This document shows positions 50,469 to 62,702 of a stretch of DNA of 64,000 nucleotides, piece by piece. Made by a program: the position numbers and the translations under genes. How positions within the stretch are numbered: position 1 is the stretch's first letter; every line of letters starts with the position of its first letter. The notes below the pieces were generated by a model. It was given only the letters and a program-made list of their open reading frames with translations. It had not been told where the DNA came from and made no database searches. This DNA comes from Hydractinia symbiolongicarpus (Eukaryota > Cnidaria > Hydrozoa > Anthoathecata > Hydractiniidae): the NCBI RefSeq assembly GCF_029227915.1, contig NC_079880.1:23434501-23498500 (forward strand). The letters run 5' to 3'.

Positions 50469-50502
50469 GCCGAGATTTTTCTCGGCACTGTGCGATAACT
50501 AG
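50469..50502 (+). mobile_element. Second Helitron-like 3' end
   Basis: Hairpin GCCGAG-ATTTTT-CTCGGC is followed 12 bp later by CTAG and T. It may be an alternative 3' terminus picked up by the element at 50221, or a separate copy. Confidence 0.35.
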
Positions 50503-51440
50503 TAGTTTTCGAAAATTTACGTTTGAAGATATACAGGTTAATAGACCTGGAAATAATGTAACAATGATAATGGTTTTTTTCTGAACATTAATATTTTAAC
50601 CAGAGCTGCTCCTCACAACTTGATAATATTTGAGATTACATATAAGCTATTTTGATGGATCATGGTGTGTGGTACACATAAGTGCAAAAGTATAAAAATA
50701 TAATATCTCGTTCCTTAACAAACAAATAATACCTAGTGTGAAGTGACAGGGTAATGAGAAGTGCGTAAGATTTGTTCAAGTTAACTTAAAAACGCAAACT
50801 AAGTTATTTTAATAAACAGCTAAAAAAAGGAGGATAAGAGCAGGAAAAGAGGAAAAGCAATATTTGTTTATCAAGTAGACGTCTAAAACGTTCGATTTGT
50901 TCTAAGCTTCCAGGCATTCCGTCATCCAATTCAGTTTAATTTGAAAATGCACTACACTTAAAATGTCAAAATAGTGCTATAAAGCGAGGACGACACGATT
51001 TTTTTTCATGCGCATGCAAAGGGACTTGTTTCATTTCTTGCTCCTGAACATGTTGCGCGTGTAGCTACCACAAAAACCAACAAACCTTTTTTACAAACGA
51101 AACAAGGAAAGATAGTATCACGTAACGGCATTGTCAACCGAGAAGATAAATCTGAAATGTGATAGCGGGCTCTTTGTGCGAAAACGTACCATCTAAAAGT
51201 TGGTTGCCATTAAGAATACGATAGCCCCTTAGAGTTGAAATTATCAAATTTTTTTATTTTTTTTACGGATGTAACTTCTATGCTAAGTTTCTAGTAAGTT
51301 TAAGAAAAATTATTCTATAAAAATGTTATTTTGGTGGGATAAAACAGAAAAAATTTCTTTATAACATTATCTAGCCCCGAATATGAGTCACGAATTTTAT
51401 TTTTTTAAAACACACACACTCTGTATGAAAATTAAAGACT
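50503..51440. other. Intergenic DNA, no gene recognised
   Basis: No coding exon could be supported. I searched here for the missing first exon of the downstream GATM gene without a convincing result. Confidence 0.4.
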
Positions 51441-51882
51441 TTAAGGGGGGGTTCACACTAGAATTTTAAAAGCATGCTATAAATTTAAAGCATGATTTAA
51501 AGCGTGCTAATAATGTGAACGCATTTTGCTTTATTAAAATGTCTTTCAAATTATGTTTACTTGCTTTAAACATGCTTTAAATGAAGCAAAAATAAAGAGT
51601 GCTTCATGGCACTCTTTATTTTTGCTTTAGCTGCTATAAGTGCATAAAACAATAGAATGAAAATTATTCACAAATATTTGAGTATTAAAAGGGAGGATTT
51701 TGAGCGGGTATTATGAAAGTGAAAGTTCATTCGTATGTGAGAAAAACAACAACATGAACGTTCTGTTTTAAGTTTTGTTTATAAATCTCCCTTTGATGTT
51801 ACAGGCAACTTGCTTTAGTCAAAGCATGCTTCATTTTTATACTAAGCATGCTTTATTCTAGTGTGAACCCCCCCCTAAAGTA
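51441..51882. mobile_element. MITE with AGGGGGGGTTCACACTAGAAT termini
   Basis: The left end TAAGGGGGGGTTCACACTAG is mirrored by CTAGTGTGAACCCCCCCCT at the right. The subterminal AAGCATGCT motif is repeated many times inside, inward from both ends. A central perfect hairpin (AGCAAAAATAAAGAGTGC at 51585-51602 with its complement at 51609-51626) adds structure. No ORF. A TTA/TAA-type target duplication is likely but not exact. Confidence 0.85.
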
Positions 51883-52701
51883 TAATGTTATACTTTCCTT
51901 TTATATACTGTTCTTTTTAATATTTATTTTTTTATTGCCATCGTTTTTATTTGTACGTTTAGAAGCCATGTTTCACATTTATCAATACAAATTTTTAACT
52001 TACTTGTTTGTTTGAAAAATTTTTTCTCCGTTCCAGTTTTTTTTTCACAAATTTATTTTCTTATATACTCGTAGGGAATTTATCAATGTTTTATAATATA
52101 TAAAAATGTTTTTAAAAAGGGACATGTTAAGGAGATACTTTGAATATACTCAACATGTGTCAAAAGGGTCTACCATATCTTTAAATATCTTCGTAATATA
52201 CCAAACAATTTTGCTGCTGAATGTAAACATTTTAAATGATCATATGGGTGATTTTAATTGATTAATAAAAAATATGTGTCAAAAATGTGTTGCAACAACC
52301 TGCAGAGGATGGCAACACAATAAAACATTTAAAAAAAATGTTGCTAGCACAAAATTTGTTTAATTTTTTTTTTCCTGCAGCAAAATAGAATGGATTTGTT
52401 TTGTCCACGTGTTGCAGCAACAATTTTTTTGTACCTAAGAAATTGTTGCTTATGGGCCACAACGGGTCTTTTACATGCGAGTGCAATGTATCATGTTGCA
52501 TTTCATGCACAGGAAAAGAATACCTCGTAACGCCCTAGCTTAAGAAACGATATGAGTTACAATTAATTGGCATATTTTTTATTGAAGCCGCAAAGTTGCT
52601 AAAAAGACTTATGCTTGCCATTTTTAATGCTTTTTTATAGCGACAAGCGGCTTTCCTTGAATTTTTAATGACTTTAATGACTTTTTAGTTAATTATTTCA
52701 G
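51883..52701. other. Upstream or intronic sequence of GATM
   Basis: The GATM reading frame enters at an acceptor (52701), so this stretch is at least partly intron. The exon encoding the N-terminal targeting peptide was not found. Confidence 0.4.
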
Positions 52702-55700
52702 ACTTCATCGTTTCGTCAATATTCAACTCCAGTAGTAAACTCTCACAATGACTGGGATCCTCTAGAAGAAGTTATTGTTGGTAGGGCAGACAATGCATGT
52801 ATACCAGTACTTACACCCGAAGTAAAAGCTTGCACAGGTGAAACACAGTGGGACTACTTAAGAAAGCATGGCGGGCAAAAATACCCTCAGGAGTTAATCA
52901 ATAAGATGAACGCGGAAGTCGAAATACTTTGTGATATTTTGCGCCAGGAGGGCGTTATTGTCAGACGCCCCGATATCGTCGATCATCAAAAAGTAAGAAC
53001 CGTCATCGTTGCTTACATTGTCAGTCGCAGATTGTTTTTGTTTGTTTTGTTGTTGTTGTGTCATGGTATCATGTACTGGCGTGTATTATTCTTTATGGGT
53101 CTCTATCGTTGCCTGTTGTTTCTTTGTGTTTTTGTTTGTTGTCTGTTTGTATCGTCTGTTGTCGTTCATTTTTTTCTATGGAAATCTGAAGTTATCAGTA
53201 TATTTAGTTTGTTGTTACCGTTGTTATCTGTCTCTTGTTTCTGTTGTCGTGTTTCTGTTTAGATCATCTGTTGTCGTATATGTTTAAGTCTTTCGTAATT
53301 TTTTGTTTCTATCGTCGATCGCTGTCTGTTTTTATGTGTACATTTTTTTCTGTTGTTTTTTGTTGCTGTCTGTTGTTGCTTCCAATGATTTTCTTTGGCA
53401 ATGTGGATGTATGACAATTATAAATGCATGTTTCAGTTTATTCACCTCCATTGGCACCTGCTTTTGCCAGATGTTATCTACTGTTGTCGTCGCAGAGAAA
53501 TACATAACAGACTGTTGTGCATTTTTAGGAATTTAGTACACCAGATTTCACTTCAATTGGATTGGAAGCAGCTATGCCTCGTGACTTTCTTTTAGCCGTC
53601 GGAAATGAATTAATTGAATCACCCATGGCATGGAGAAACCGTTTCTTTGAATATCGTGCATACCGAACATTAATAAAGGAATATTTTTCGAGAGGTGCTA
53701 AATGGACAGCGGCACCAAAAGCTACGATGTCAGACGAGCTGTATGACCCAGTAAATATAATGATTTATTTCTTTAATTTTCGATAGATTTTGTTTGCGTA
53801 ATCACCTTAATACATGACACCATAATACATCCATAAATTTTGCCATTTTAGGAATATCAAATAAAATCTACGAAGGACAGACATGAATTAGCAGCTCAGG
53901 GTAGATTTGTGACAACTGAATACGAGCCATGCTTCGATGCCGCTGATTTTATGAGAGTTGGAAAAGATATTTTCGTGCAAAGAAGCCAGGTATGGAAATT
54001 ATTTAAGTTTATTTTTAGTCATTTTTACTTGAAAGGGAGCCATTAAAGTACCAGTCTAATGAAACGGTACGGGAATCATAGTTGTCTTGTCAATAGAACC
54101 GCCTTAAGGTATAAAAATGTTTTACAAACCATTTTGTATTAATACTTTAAATTTAGTTAGATTTGCTGATACCAACTATTAACAATTCCTTGTGAAACAA
54201 AGAGGATCAGGGATTCAGTAGAATGAAAATATTATGTTGCAAACGAAAACATGCTAAAGCAAAAACTGAAATGTGGACTGCGATTCCACATATTTTGTTG
54301 TCATAGAAATTTTTAACTCCCTCAAATTATGACTCGCCAGTCACTGTAAACTGTATAAATTAACTCGCCAGTTATAATTTGCTAATGAATATTAAATGTT
54401 CAGCTATTTTAAATTAGCAATTAGCAATTAGGAAAGGCTCCTTGGATCCACTTAGCAAGCAATGACTTCCTAAGTGGATTGTGGCTTCAATTTATAAACT
54501 AAAAATGCCAGTCAGAATAAACCACAACAATTTTTTCCGGATTAATACAAACCTTATTTTAGATGAGCACTATTTTGAAATGTTAAGCTGTTTAGATTCT
54601 TTCTTAAAACGCCCCGAATGTGTTTATTTTTTGGTATAGAATTTTTTTACGTGAAATTCTCAATATCTCATCCCTTTTCGCGATTGTGAGGAAAAAATAA
54701 GTTTTTCCCCTAGTTATTCCTTATGACTTGGATAGGAATTTTTTTAAAAAAAAGCAGAATAAAAAATACAGTTATTTCTTGTGAAATCTATCAATTATAT
54801 AAAATCTTTATAACATGAATCAATATAGAAAGAGTTGCGGAGAGGTTGCCAAAGCAAAGGCATTAAGCACGGCAAGGAAAGGGCAAAGGCAGGCAAGGAA
54901 ACAGGAAGAGGAATCAGGAAGGCAGGGATGGGTAAGGCATGGTAGGCACAGGCATGGGAGGCACAGGCAAGGACATAGTAGGCAGGCACCAGAAAAGGCA
55001 TAGGAAGGGTAGGCAAAGAAAGGCACGGTCAGTGCTGGCAAGGAAATGGAACGGCAAGGCAGGGGTGCATGACTTTAATAGAAAATATCCACCTTACAAC
55101 TCAAAGATTGTGTATACTCAATATATCTAAGATAAGTATCATATCAGTCCAGGAGTATAGAAAGTATTGAGGTGCAAATATTTCAAATTCAATATCTCAA
55201 AAAAAGTCTCAAATTTATCTCAGGTCAATATACAGGGAATCATGTTAGCAGAATTATGTGCCATTACAAGTATTTAAACAATCGGTCATAACGCCATATG
55301 ATTTTTTGATAAATCTGAGATTAACTTGATTCCAATGACAACAACATTAAAAAGTCAAGATATGGAAATAATCAGAGAAGTCCACGAGAAAGGCAAAAAA
55401 AACGTCTCTTTTAGTTTCTTGTGCCTACCAGGTATGTCAACACAAAACTTTTTACCATAAAGTGATAGATCTATTACAAAAAACAAAGCACTTTTGGGCT
55501 CTATAAATGAAAGTGACAAATCTACAACTCAAAGATTACCTATTATATGAAAGCCTGGTTGTTGTAGGTGCAAGATAATTATGTTTTTCCTAGCCCTGTC
55601 CAGGATTCGAACCTGGATTTCTCATTTGCATGAGTGTCATAGCCATTAGACCAGCAGGGCATAAATATATATATATATACAAAACTTTACAGGTGAACAA

Positions 55701-58700
55701 TATATACACTTAGGAATTTACAGCACACAGCCTAGTTAATTAACCTTTTGAGAAATGCTGGTTAAGCCACAAGTAACTGTGTTACCTGGCGTAAAACGCT
55801 TGGTGGAACAGTTAATACAAATTGAAAACTGTACCACACATTCAGGTGGAGCGCCTTAGTACAGATGTGCAGTATATCGTAAATCGAGTGAAACACACAA
55901 CATTTAAGGTGTTTCGGGTGTAATTATATTTATCCTATAGCTTGAATAAAAACACAATTTACATATTGTGCCATGTCATAGCGAAAACAGTCAGCAAACC
56001 TTTTTTATTTTTCACAAAATGTTCCCGGTAAAACTTAAAATATATGTACTTTAATCTGTGGTGCGCCATTAGTATAGGTAAAAAAACCCTTTCAAAAAAA
56101 CTTTAGCACAACTTCTGCTAAATAGAAACACAGGTAATAGCTTGTCGTTAACACTAGGCTGAGTGATTAGTACAGATATACTGTGGCGCACATATACGTT
56201 TCGACATAATATCCCTTTCTGAAAAATATCCTAACTTTGGTTCAAATAAACAGACAGTAAACACCCTGTTGTTATCCTACACAGGTAAAACAGTCATTCA
56301 GCGCAAAAAGAATCCTGCAATAGTTTATGGGAAAAGTTCTTGTGCAAGATCAAACATTAATCGTGAAATCGGATAGCCGTAATACATTTTTCCAAAAAAC
56401 TTTACTGCAACTTCGGTTACCCTGCATGACAATAAAAAATTCTTATTTCCAACTGAGCAGAAACTTTAAAATAATAGCAATTAATTAGACTATTGAGAAA
56501 TTAAATAAGAAATACATGTTTCAATACATGTTGAGAACAGGTTGTCAGAATTTAAAAAGCCTCTTAACAGAAAACGTAGACGTTGATGTTAAAGTTAGAA
56601 TTTAAAACGCCTGGGTAATAACAAATGCAGATGTTGAAAAATTAAATAATAAAACAGGTATGTTGCACATCCATATAGGTTTAATACCATTTCAAACCAG
56701 ACATAATCAACATTCAATGTGGCACAGTTTACAAAACGTATAAATCGCGGCAGGTGTTATAGTTACTTGTGACTAAACCAGATTAGCTTAAACTTCTGTT
56801 AAATAGAAACACAGGTAACAGCTTGTTGTTAACACAGGGCTGAGTGATTTGTACAGGTAGCTATGCTGTTTCGCACATACGTTTCGGCACAATACCCATT
56901 TCTAAAAAACTATCCTAACTTCAGTTTACACAGACAGTTAACAACCTGTTCTTATCCTACGCAGCTAAAACAATTTTATATACTTTGTGGAAAATTTTGT
57001 AACATTTAAAAATAAAAATACAGTTTATAACCTGTTTTTACCTTCTCTAAGCAAAAAAACCCCGCAATATTTAATGGAAAAAGTTTCTGTTAAAGATTAA
57101 AAATTAAACACGGCACTATGATTGAGTGTATTATCTCACTCACTGTGTATTATATGTAGAGCTATAGCTAGCTATAGCCAGAAAATCTATTTCTTTGTAG
57201 CTAGCTAGTTTTATACTAGCCATTATGATATTGCTTGATCTTTTTTATGCTATTAGCTAGCTAGCTGTTTAATTCAAGTAGCTCTAGCTAGCTATTTAAG
57301 TTCTATTATTATTCCAGCTCAGTCAGTAGTTTTATGCTAGCTAGCCTTAGGTGTGAGTGAGAATAAGAAAGGGTTCATTACATACCCTTTCTTTCTTCGC
57401 TTTCTTGAACATAACAAGCCCTTCCGTCAGTTGCGATATGGCTTAGATTGAGTTTGAGGGGCTATGTGTCCGAGAAAATGTCATGTGATGTTAGTAAAAG
57501 TGATTTATGTATCACGTGGCTAAAAAGTGTAGGCAGATTTAACCTAAACTGGAAACGGCACCATTTACGCTTGGTACCATATTTAATAAAACAACAAAAA
57601 CTCCATCGCCGTGCTAAAAACATGTTGTCTCGCTCACTAGAAAAATGTACTTAAGAATGACCATATGAAATCGCTGGGAGACTGGGCCCCAAAACGACGG
57701 ATTTTTGATATTTTTGATGTATAGGGGGACGGGGCGCGGAAATCCTTTAGAAATCCTATATGCTCTCCACCGTGCTTACTTTTTCTTTTATATTTGGCTT
57801 ATTTAATGAGGAAATGGGCTCCGCTACGCTCCGGGCGCTGACGCGCCCTCCGCTACTCTCCGCAAAAATCGAGCAAGATTCGTGATTGATAATTTGCCGT
57901 CCAAAATTTCTTTAACACGACTCAATTTTGCTGTACAAACAGAAAGACCGACAAAATAGATAATAAGAACAGATTAATAAATTGTTTTATTGAATTTGCT
58001 TACTCTTCCAGCTTTTTTTAATCCCAATTATCCAGACTTTTATTCAAATCATTAGTTGGAGAAGGTGTTCACAAACTGATGTGGGTAAATTTCCATTTTT
58101 GAGGCCTGAAATATAGGCGCGGCCGGTGCGGTGCAGCCTGTAAACTGCAAACATTTTACTTTGTCGACCAGCACGTCCAGTAACCAAGATCAAAGGTGCG
58201 CTAGCTGTGCTTTCTACAATATCCTCATTTTGGAGGAACGCGCTCTACGACTCGGAAAAATAGGCCTGAAAAATCAGCAGCAAAATAGCACCATTTAAGA
58301 TCTGGGACCTAACCAAGTGAGATCAGAAGTACTAAAGCTGTAAACATTTAGAAGTGAGTGTAAGCTTTACCTCGTTTGCGGTGCGGTTACTTACATAGAA
58401 GCGGCTTTTCAATTGCTTGTGGTCATACGCGTCATTTTATTTCATTTCCCATCTGTAACAAATACTGTCTTCAAAGGATGTGTGGTTCTAATGAAAGGAA
58501 CGAGGTGAATTTTCCGAATTTCTTTTATAATGGGCGTAGGGGCAGTAGGGGAAGGGGTGGTTATTTAATCGAAATGAGTGGTGAAACTTTCGTGATTTTG
58601 GTGTCCCTTTTTACAAGTGCCTAAATCTCACCTTTCTCACATGCCATGATATTACTCTGCTCTTCGTAATATTTTTTATTAAAAATTTACCCTGCATTTC

Positions 58701-61274
58701 TAATCTAAAGTCTCACTTTTTCCGTATGCCACTTTTTCGTGATGTGGATTTTCATGGAACTTGATTATGAATTGCTTGTAAGCGGTTTAAGTTGTTTTCA
58801 TTGTTATGTTTCGTGTATTTTACTCTCGTTATTGGGAATTCTTTTGCCATATTTGCGCGCATGCAGCTACTCCAACACACACTCCTGCGTTAACATTCCG
58901 GTAGGAGTCTACAACAGAACTTTTTGCTACAATGTAGTTGTTGTGTATGCAATGTATGCAATGTAGCAGTTTAATTTTTTTTATTACATGTTTGTTTCAG
59001 GTGACAAATATGATGGGTATTTAATGGATGAGACGCCATCTTGGTGAAAAGTATAACCTTCATGTTTTGTCCTTCTCGCCTCCAGGTAGCATGCATATTG
59101 ACGGAACAATTAACACAGTTAGAGAAGGCTTAGTGATCGTTAACCCTGACAGGCCATGCAATGAGCTAGATATCTTTCAAAAAGCAGGCTGGAAAATAGT
59201 GGAAGCACCTAGACCTGCTAAACCTGACTCGCATATTATGCGGATAAGTAGCCCTTGGATAAGTATAAATGTGTTATTGTTGGATGACAAAAGAGTAATC
59301 GTGGAGAGTTTGGAAGTACCAACACAAAAAGTATGTTTTCACCTTTTTTAATAATTAGTCGTAAGCCAGTGGAAATTCTCAGAAATTAACCTGCCATTAC
59401 TTTCCGTTAGCATCTTTGGGTATCATAATATAGACAGTAGTCGTGATTCGTGAAAGAATTCACGGGGTTGCCTGCCAGTAAATTATACACTCTGAAAGGA
59501 AACCAGAATAAAACTGCGCCCAATCATTTTGCACAAAATATGGCTTTTATTACAAAGACTAGCTGACTAGCCAATATTATTTATTTTGCGTTTCCTTGAA
59601 TGTCCAAAACTTAATCGTAACAGCGGGCTGAGCTCTTAGTATACACAGTTCAACCGTGTGACCAATCCATAAAGGCGTAGTACCCTTTTTTAGAAAAACT
59701 TTATCACAGCTTCAGTTTAAATTGAATTATAGGAAAGTCTGTTTTTTAACAGCAGGTGAATGGCTTAGTACAGGTAAACCGTGTACCACGTGCATAGCTA
59801 TGGGCGTAACACCCTTTTTCCAAAAAAAACTTTATCACAACTTCAGTTTAAATAAAAACACAGGTAACAGCCTGCCGTTACTCGTCTACCTAAAAAATCA
59901 CAAAGCGATTTTATTTTCTAGAATAAATTTTCACGACAGTAATAAAAGGTGCAGCCACCTAACTGCATTAAACGTAAGGATTACTAATTAAGAAATTTGT
60001 TTTGTCAAACTTCATTTTACTATTTTCACTTTTCAGCCAGATGCAGCTAATAAAGAGCTAGCTAGATAGCCACAACTCCAACATAAAAATATACAATAAT
60101 ATAACAAACTGAATAAAAAATTTAAAACAATAGGAATAAATAAGAATAGCTATACCTAGCCAGCTGGTTTCAGCAGGATACTGCTTCGAGATCTACGTTT
60201 GTAGCTAAAATCATAAAACTGATTGGTTTAAGGTTTTCCATGGTTAGAGAGCATGATGATATATTCATCTTAACATATAAAAACGTACAGACAATAAATA
60301 TTCCTATAGATACAAAATATAGAGAAGAGGAGATCCGCAAACCTCATACCATAAATTTTCAATCAAAATGGCCCTCGTGAGCCTAATTAATTAGCTTAAT
60401 CAGGCATATCTCTTGTTTCTTCATAAACGCGTGCTCTAAGTCCAGTTGGAAGATAGCTATCCGAACTTTCAAATGTATTGCAAATAAGTACTTCCCCTAT
60501 ATTTCTATTTTTATTTATATTTATTTCTATTTTTATTTATAATTCAGTAATTGCCGCAAATAATCACGAGTTGTTCAATATTTTTGTTTCAAGGTTATTT
60601 ACTTAGAAAAATAAAGAAGACTGCTGAAATTGCAGTCAACTTATCTCTTTCATATAGGGATGGGTAAACCTAAAGGGGGTTTCCTCGAAGCGAATTAAAC
60701 GGTGAATTCGCCGGCGAATTGTATCTGTGTGTGCATAGTTTTGTTTGTTATGATTTTGCTTCAAAAAAATTGCTTTGGCGTGAAGTTTCTAAACAGTTTC
60801 TAATCTTTAGCGGCGAAATATTTCCCTCTAAACTTTTAACCAATTGAAACGCAATATTCAGTGTTTATTCTAAAAAAAAATAATTATTGAAAAGAAATTA
60901 ACATGAGTGTTTACATTCAGTATTTTTAATTCATCTCATGCTTTTTGTTTCTCGTGGAAATCAAAAAGATGTTTCGCTTCGTACAAAATATAAAATTCGA
61001 ATTTTGCGAGAATTAATGTTCGCCAACACCGAGTTGCGCAAAAACCCACGATTTTCAGAAAAATGTTTCCATTAAGGTACCAATTGTATAATGATGTAAA
61101 GAAAATGCAAACGAGTAAGCCAATGATTTAGCACTACTTCTTTTACAGATGTTTGAATCGCTTGGTTTCACCTGCATTAAAGTAAATATGGAGCATGCTA
61201 ATGTCCTAGGAGGAGGTTTTCACTGCTGGACATGTGACGTAAGAAGAACAGGAGAATTGAAGAGTTATTTTTAG
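52702..61274 (+). CDS. GATM: Glycine (L-arginine:glycine) amidinotransferase, N-terminal exon not found, one in-frame stop
   Basis: Exons 52702-52992, 53529-53750, 53852-53989, 59001-59330 and 61149-61274 all have GT/AG borders and are phase 0, giving 368 codons; the vertebrate protein has about 423, so only the N-terminal targeting exon(s) are missing. The enzyme moves the amidino group of arginine to glycine, making guanidinoacetate, the first step of creatine synthesis, normally on the mitochondrial inner membrane. Landmarks: [43 protein letters not shown] (catalytic Asp); MHIDGT (catalytic His); [20 protein letters not shown] (nucleophilic Cys after FH). Odd: codon 8 of exon 4 is TAA (59022-59024), where vertebrate orthologues have Glu before WMRRHL. 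Everything else looks under constraint, so this is a recent nonsense allele, a base error or a very young pseudogene. Intron 3 is 5 kb long and full of repeats. Confidence 0.93.
54840..55070. repeat. Purine-rich minisatellite in GATM intron 3
   Basis: Irregular repeats of GGCAAGG, GGCAAAGG, GGCACAGG and GGCATGG run for about 220 bp, strongly strand-asymmetric (G/A on plus). The small ORFs here (on both strands) are artefacts of the repeat. Confidence 0.85.
55593..55660 (-). tRNA. tRNA-like gene or pseudogene (68 nt)
   Basis: The minus strand reads GCCCTGCTGGTCTAATGGCT, with a D-arm, and has a perfect T-arm CCAGG-TTCGAAT-CCTGG and an acceptor ACAGGGC that pairs with GCCCTGC except at the last position. 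The anticodon arm is short: CTCA-TGCAAA-TGAG leaves a 6-base loop where 7 is standard, so no anticodon can be assigned safely. Its D-arm region (TGGTCTAATGGCTA) resembles eukaryotic Glu/Asp-type tRNAs. Both internal promoter boxes are good. It is most likely a decayed tRNA or tRNA-derived insertion within GATM intron 3. Confidence 0.5.
55730..57080. repeat. Intronic repeat family (ACACAGGTAACAGCTTGTTG)
   Basis: A block containing AAATAGAAACACAGGTAA(T/C)AGCTTG, GGCTGAGTGATT-GTACAG and ACGTTTCG-CA-AATA-CC at 56115-56320 is repeated at about 56785-56985. Shorter echoes lie at 55790, 56640 and 57020. The same family recurs in the next GATM intron (59560-59890). It is a degenerate tandem family local to this gene. 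Confidence 0.65.
57140..57350. repeat. GCTA-rich simple repeat
   Basis: Clusters of the self-complementary tetranucleotide (TAGCTAGC)n are spread over about 200 bp. They are able to form several alternative hairpins. Confidence 0.8.
59560..59890. repeat. Second group of the GATM intronic repeat family
   Basis: ACTTTATCACA(G/A)CTTCAGTTTAAAT occurs twice (about 59698 and 59829), with GTGTACCACGTGCATA- and GGCTGAGCTCTTAGTA-like blocks and AAAACACAGGTAACAGCCTG. These are the same motifs as at 55.7-57.1 kb. Confidence 0.6.
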
Positions 61275-62700
61275 ATTCGTCATTATTTTTTGACTTATTT
61301 ACCATACCAGTTAATTAAAAAAGATATGGAGTGAGAGATGAGTGTTTTTTTCATATGTCAAGGATTTTCTGTTTACATTTATAACATATGTAACATTTCT
61401 GTTCCAGTGTAAGATAAATTGTGTCATTTATTTTGGTGTTTTTTTCTTTATCTCTTACATAACTTGGGTACCATTGCAATTGCGACAGTTAAAAAAATTT
61501 TGTAGCCATAATGGTCATGAACTTCTAAAAAAAACTGTGGCTTTTTTAATGGTGACCAAGCACGTAGTATTGTATGTTGCGCTTAATATCCAGGTCTTGA
61601 TTAAAATTAGCTTGTTTGCTGTTAACATAAGCCTTTTCCAATGCAACAAAGGACTCCAATGAGGAAATAAAAGTGTGCCAAAGTAGGGACTTGAAATCGC
61701 CAAAAACAATGTCGACTCTAAGTGAGATTTCGGAGGTGACGAAAATTTAGTCTACAGCGTCTTCGTTTTTCTTTAATTTTTGCACATCATACAGTTTTGA
61801 TATGTTGTGCAAAATATTTTACTTTCGACAGCATTTTCTGCTGCAGAGCATGCTACCCAAGAATCTTTCATAAAAAAATTCTTATTGTTGAAAAATATGA
61901 GTGCTTTGTGCTTCCCATGTGCCAAGTCTTTTTGAAAAAACATGCATTAGCATTTTGTGATTTAAACTCTCATTTTACAGATGCATAAACATATAAAAAT
62001 GCGGTAAAACTCTACTATAAAGTTCATGACATCTACATGTGCACACATAACACCTTCTCACCATCTTTTAAATCTTTTTTCAAAGCATGTAATTTAACAC
62101 CCTTGCAATAAAATCTTGTTTAACAGAAGCAGATTGACCAGGTGACAAATTAGTAACAATTTCTGCCCATTCTGGGTTAAAGTTAAAGTTAAGGTAATCC
62201 ATCAGTCCTTGTTAGGACTCTGTTCGAAGCTTGTTTTGATTTCAACAAATAAATGCAGGCCCTTGGCCTTACAACTGGGAAAGCCTATGTTTAACTACAG
62301 TTGCATGCTCCCTGACATCGGCCATTTTTTTGTCTCAAGTAGGCTCATCGCTACGTAATAAAATGAGAGACATCATCACAATGAGATCAATATTGCACAA
62401 TATATAATGAGTTTGCGGCAAAGATTAACATATATCCTAAAACTGGGAGGTCTATAGCCTGCTGGTGGTCTTAAGGTTGCCGACGAAAAAGCAAAACTAA
62501 ATGCATTATTGTATACCCTAATATACTTTTTTACTTGAGATGAATTCCTGCTTGATAATTCACGTACTTCAGTAGAAAATTCTACTAATGCAGAGACATT
62601 GTGACAACACTTAACATAGCTGTGATTATTAAATATATTCAATAAAATTCACATACAATATTAAAAGGTTTGCTCTACGGAAGGCATTTGCTCACTCATA
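61275..62700. other. GATM 3' region and intergenic DNA
   Basis: A candidate polyadenylation signal AATAAA (61666-61671) lies about 390 bp after the GATM stop. No other gene was recognised. Confidence 0.4.
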
Positions 62701-62702
62701 CA

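Noticed and set aside
51009-51075. MRMQRDLFHFLLLNMLR, considered as the missing GATM first exon
   Set aside because: No good donor follows, the frame ends in a stop at once, and it lacks the features of a mitochondrial targeting peptide exon joined in phase 0.
54795-55130. Ala/Pro/Leu-rich and Arg/Gly/Lys-rich ORFs
   Set aside because: Both strands of a purine-rich minisatellite inside a GATM intron.
59001-59032. Alternative acceptor after ATGAG to skip the GATM stop codon
   Set aside because: It would remove 32 nt and shift the frame, losing all downstream motifs.
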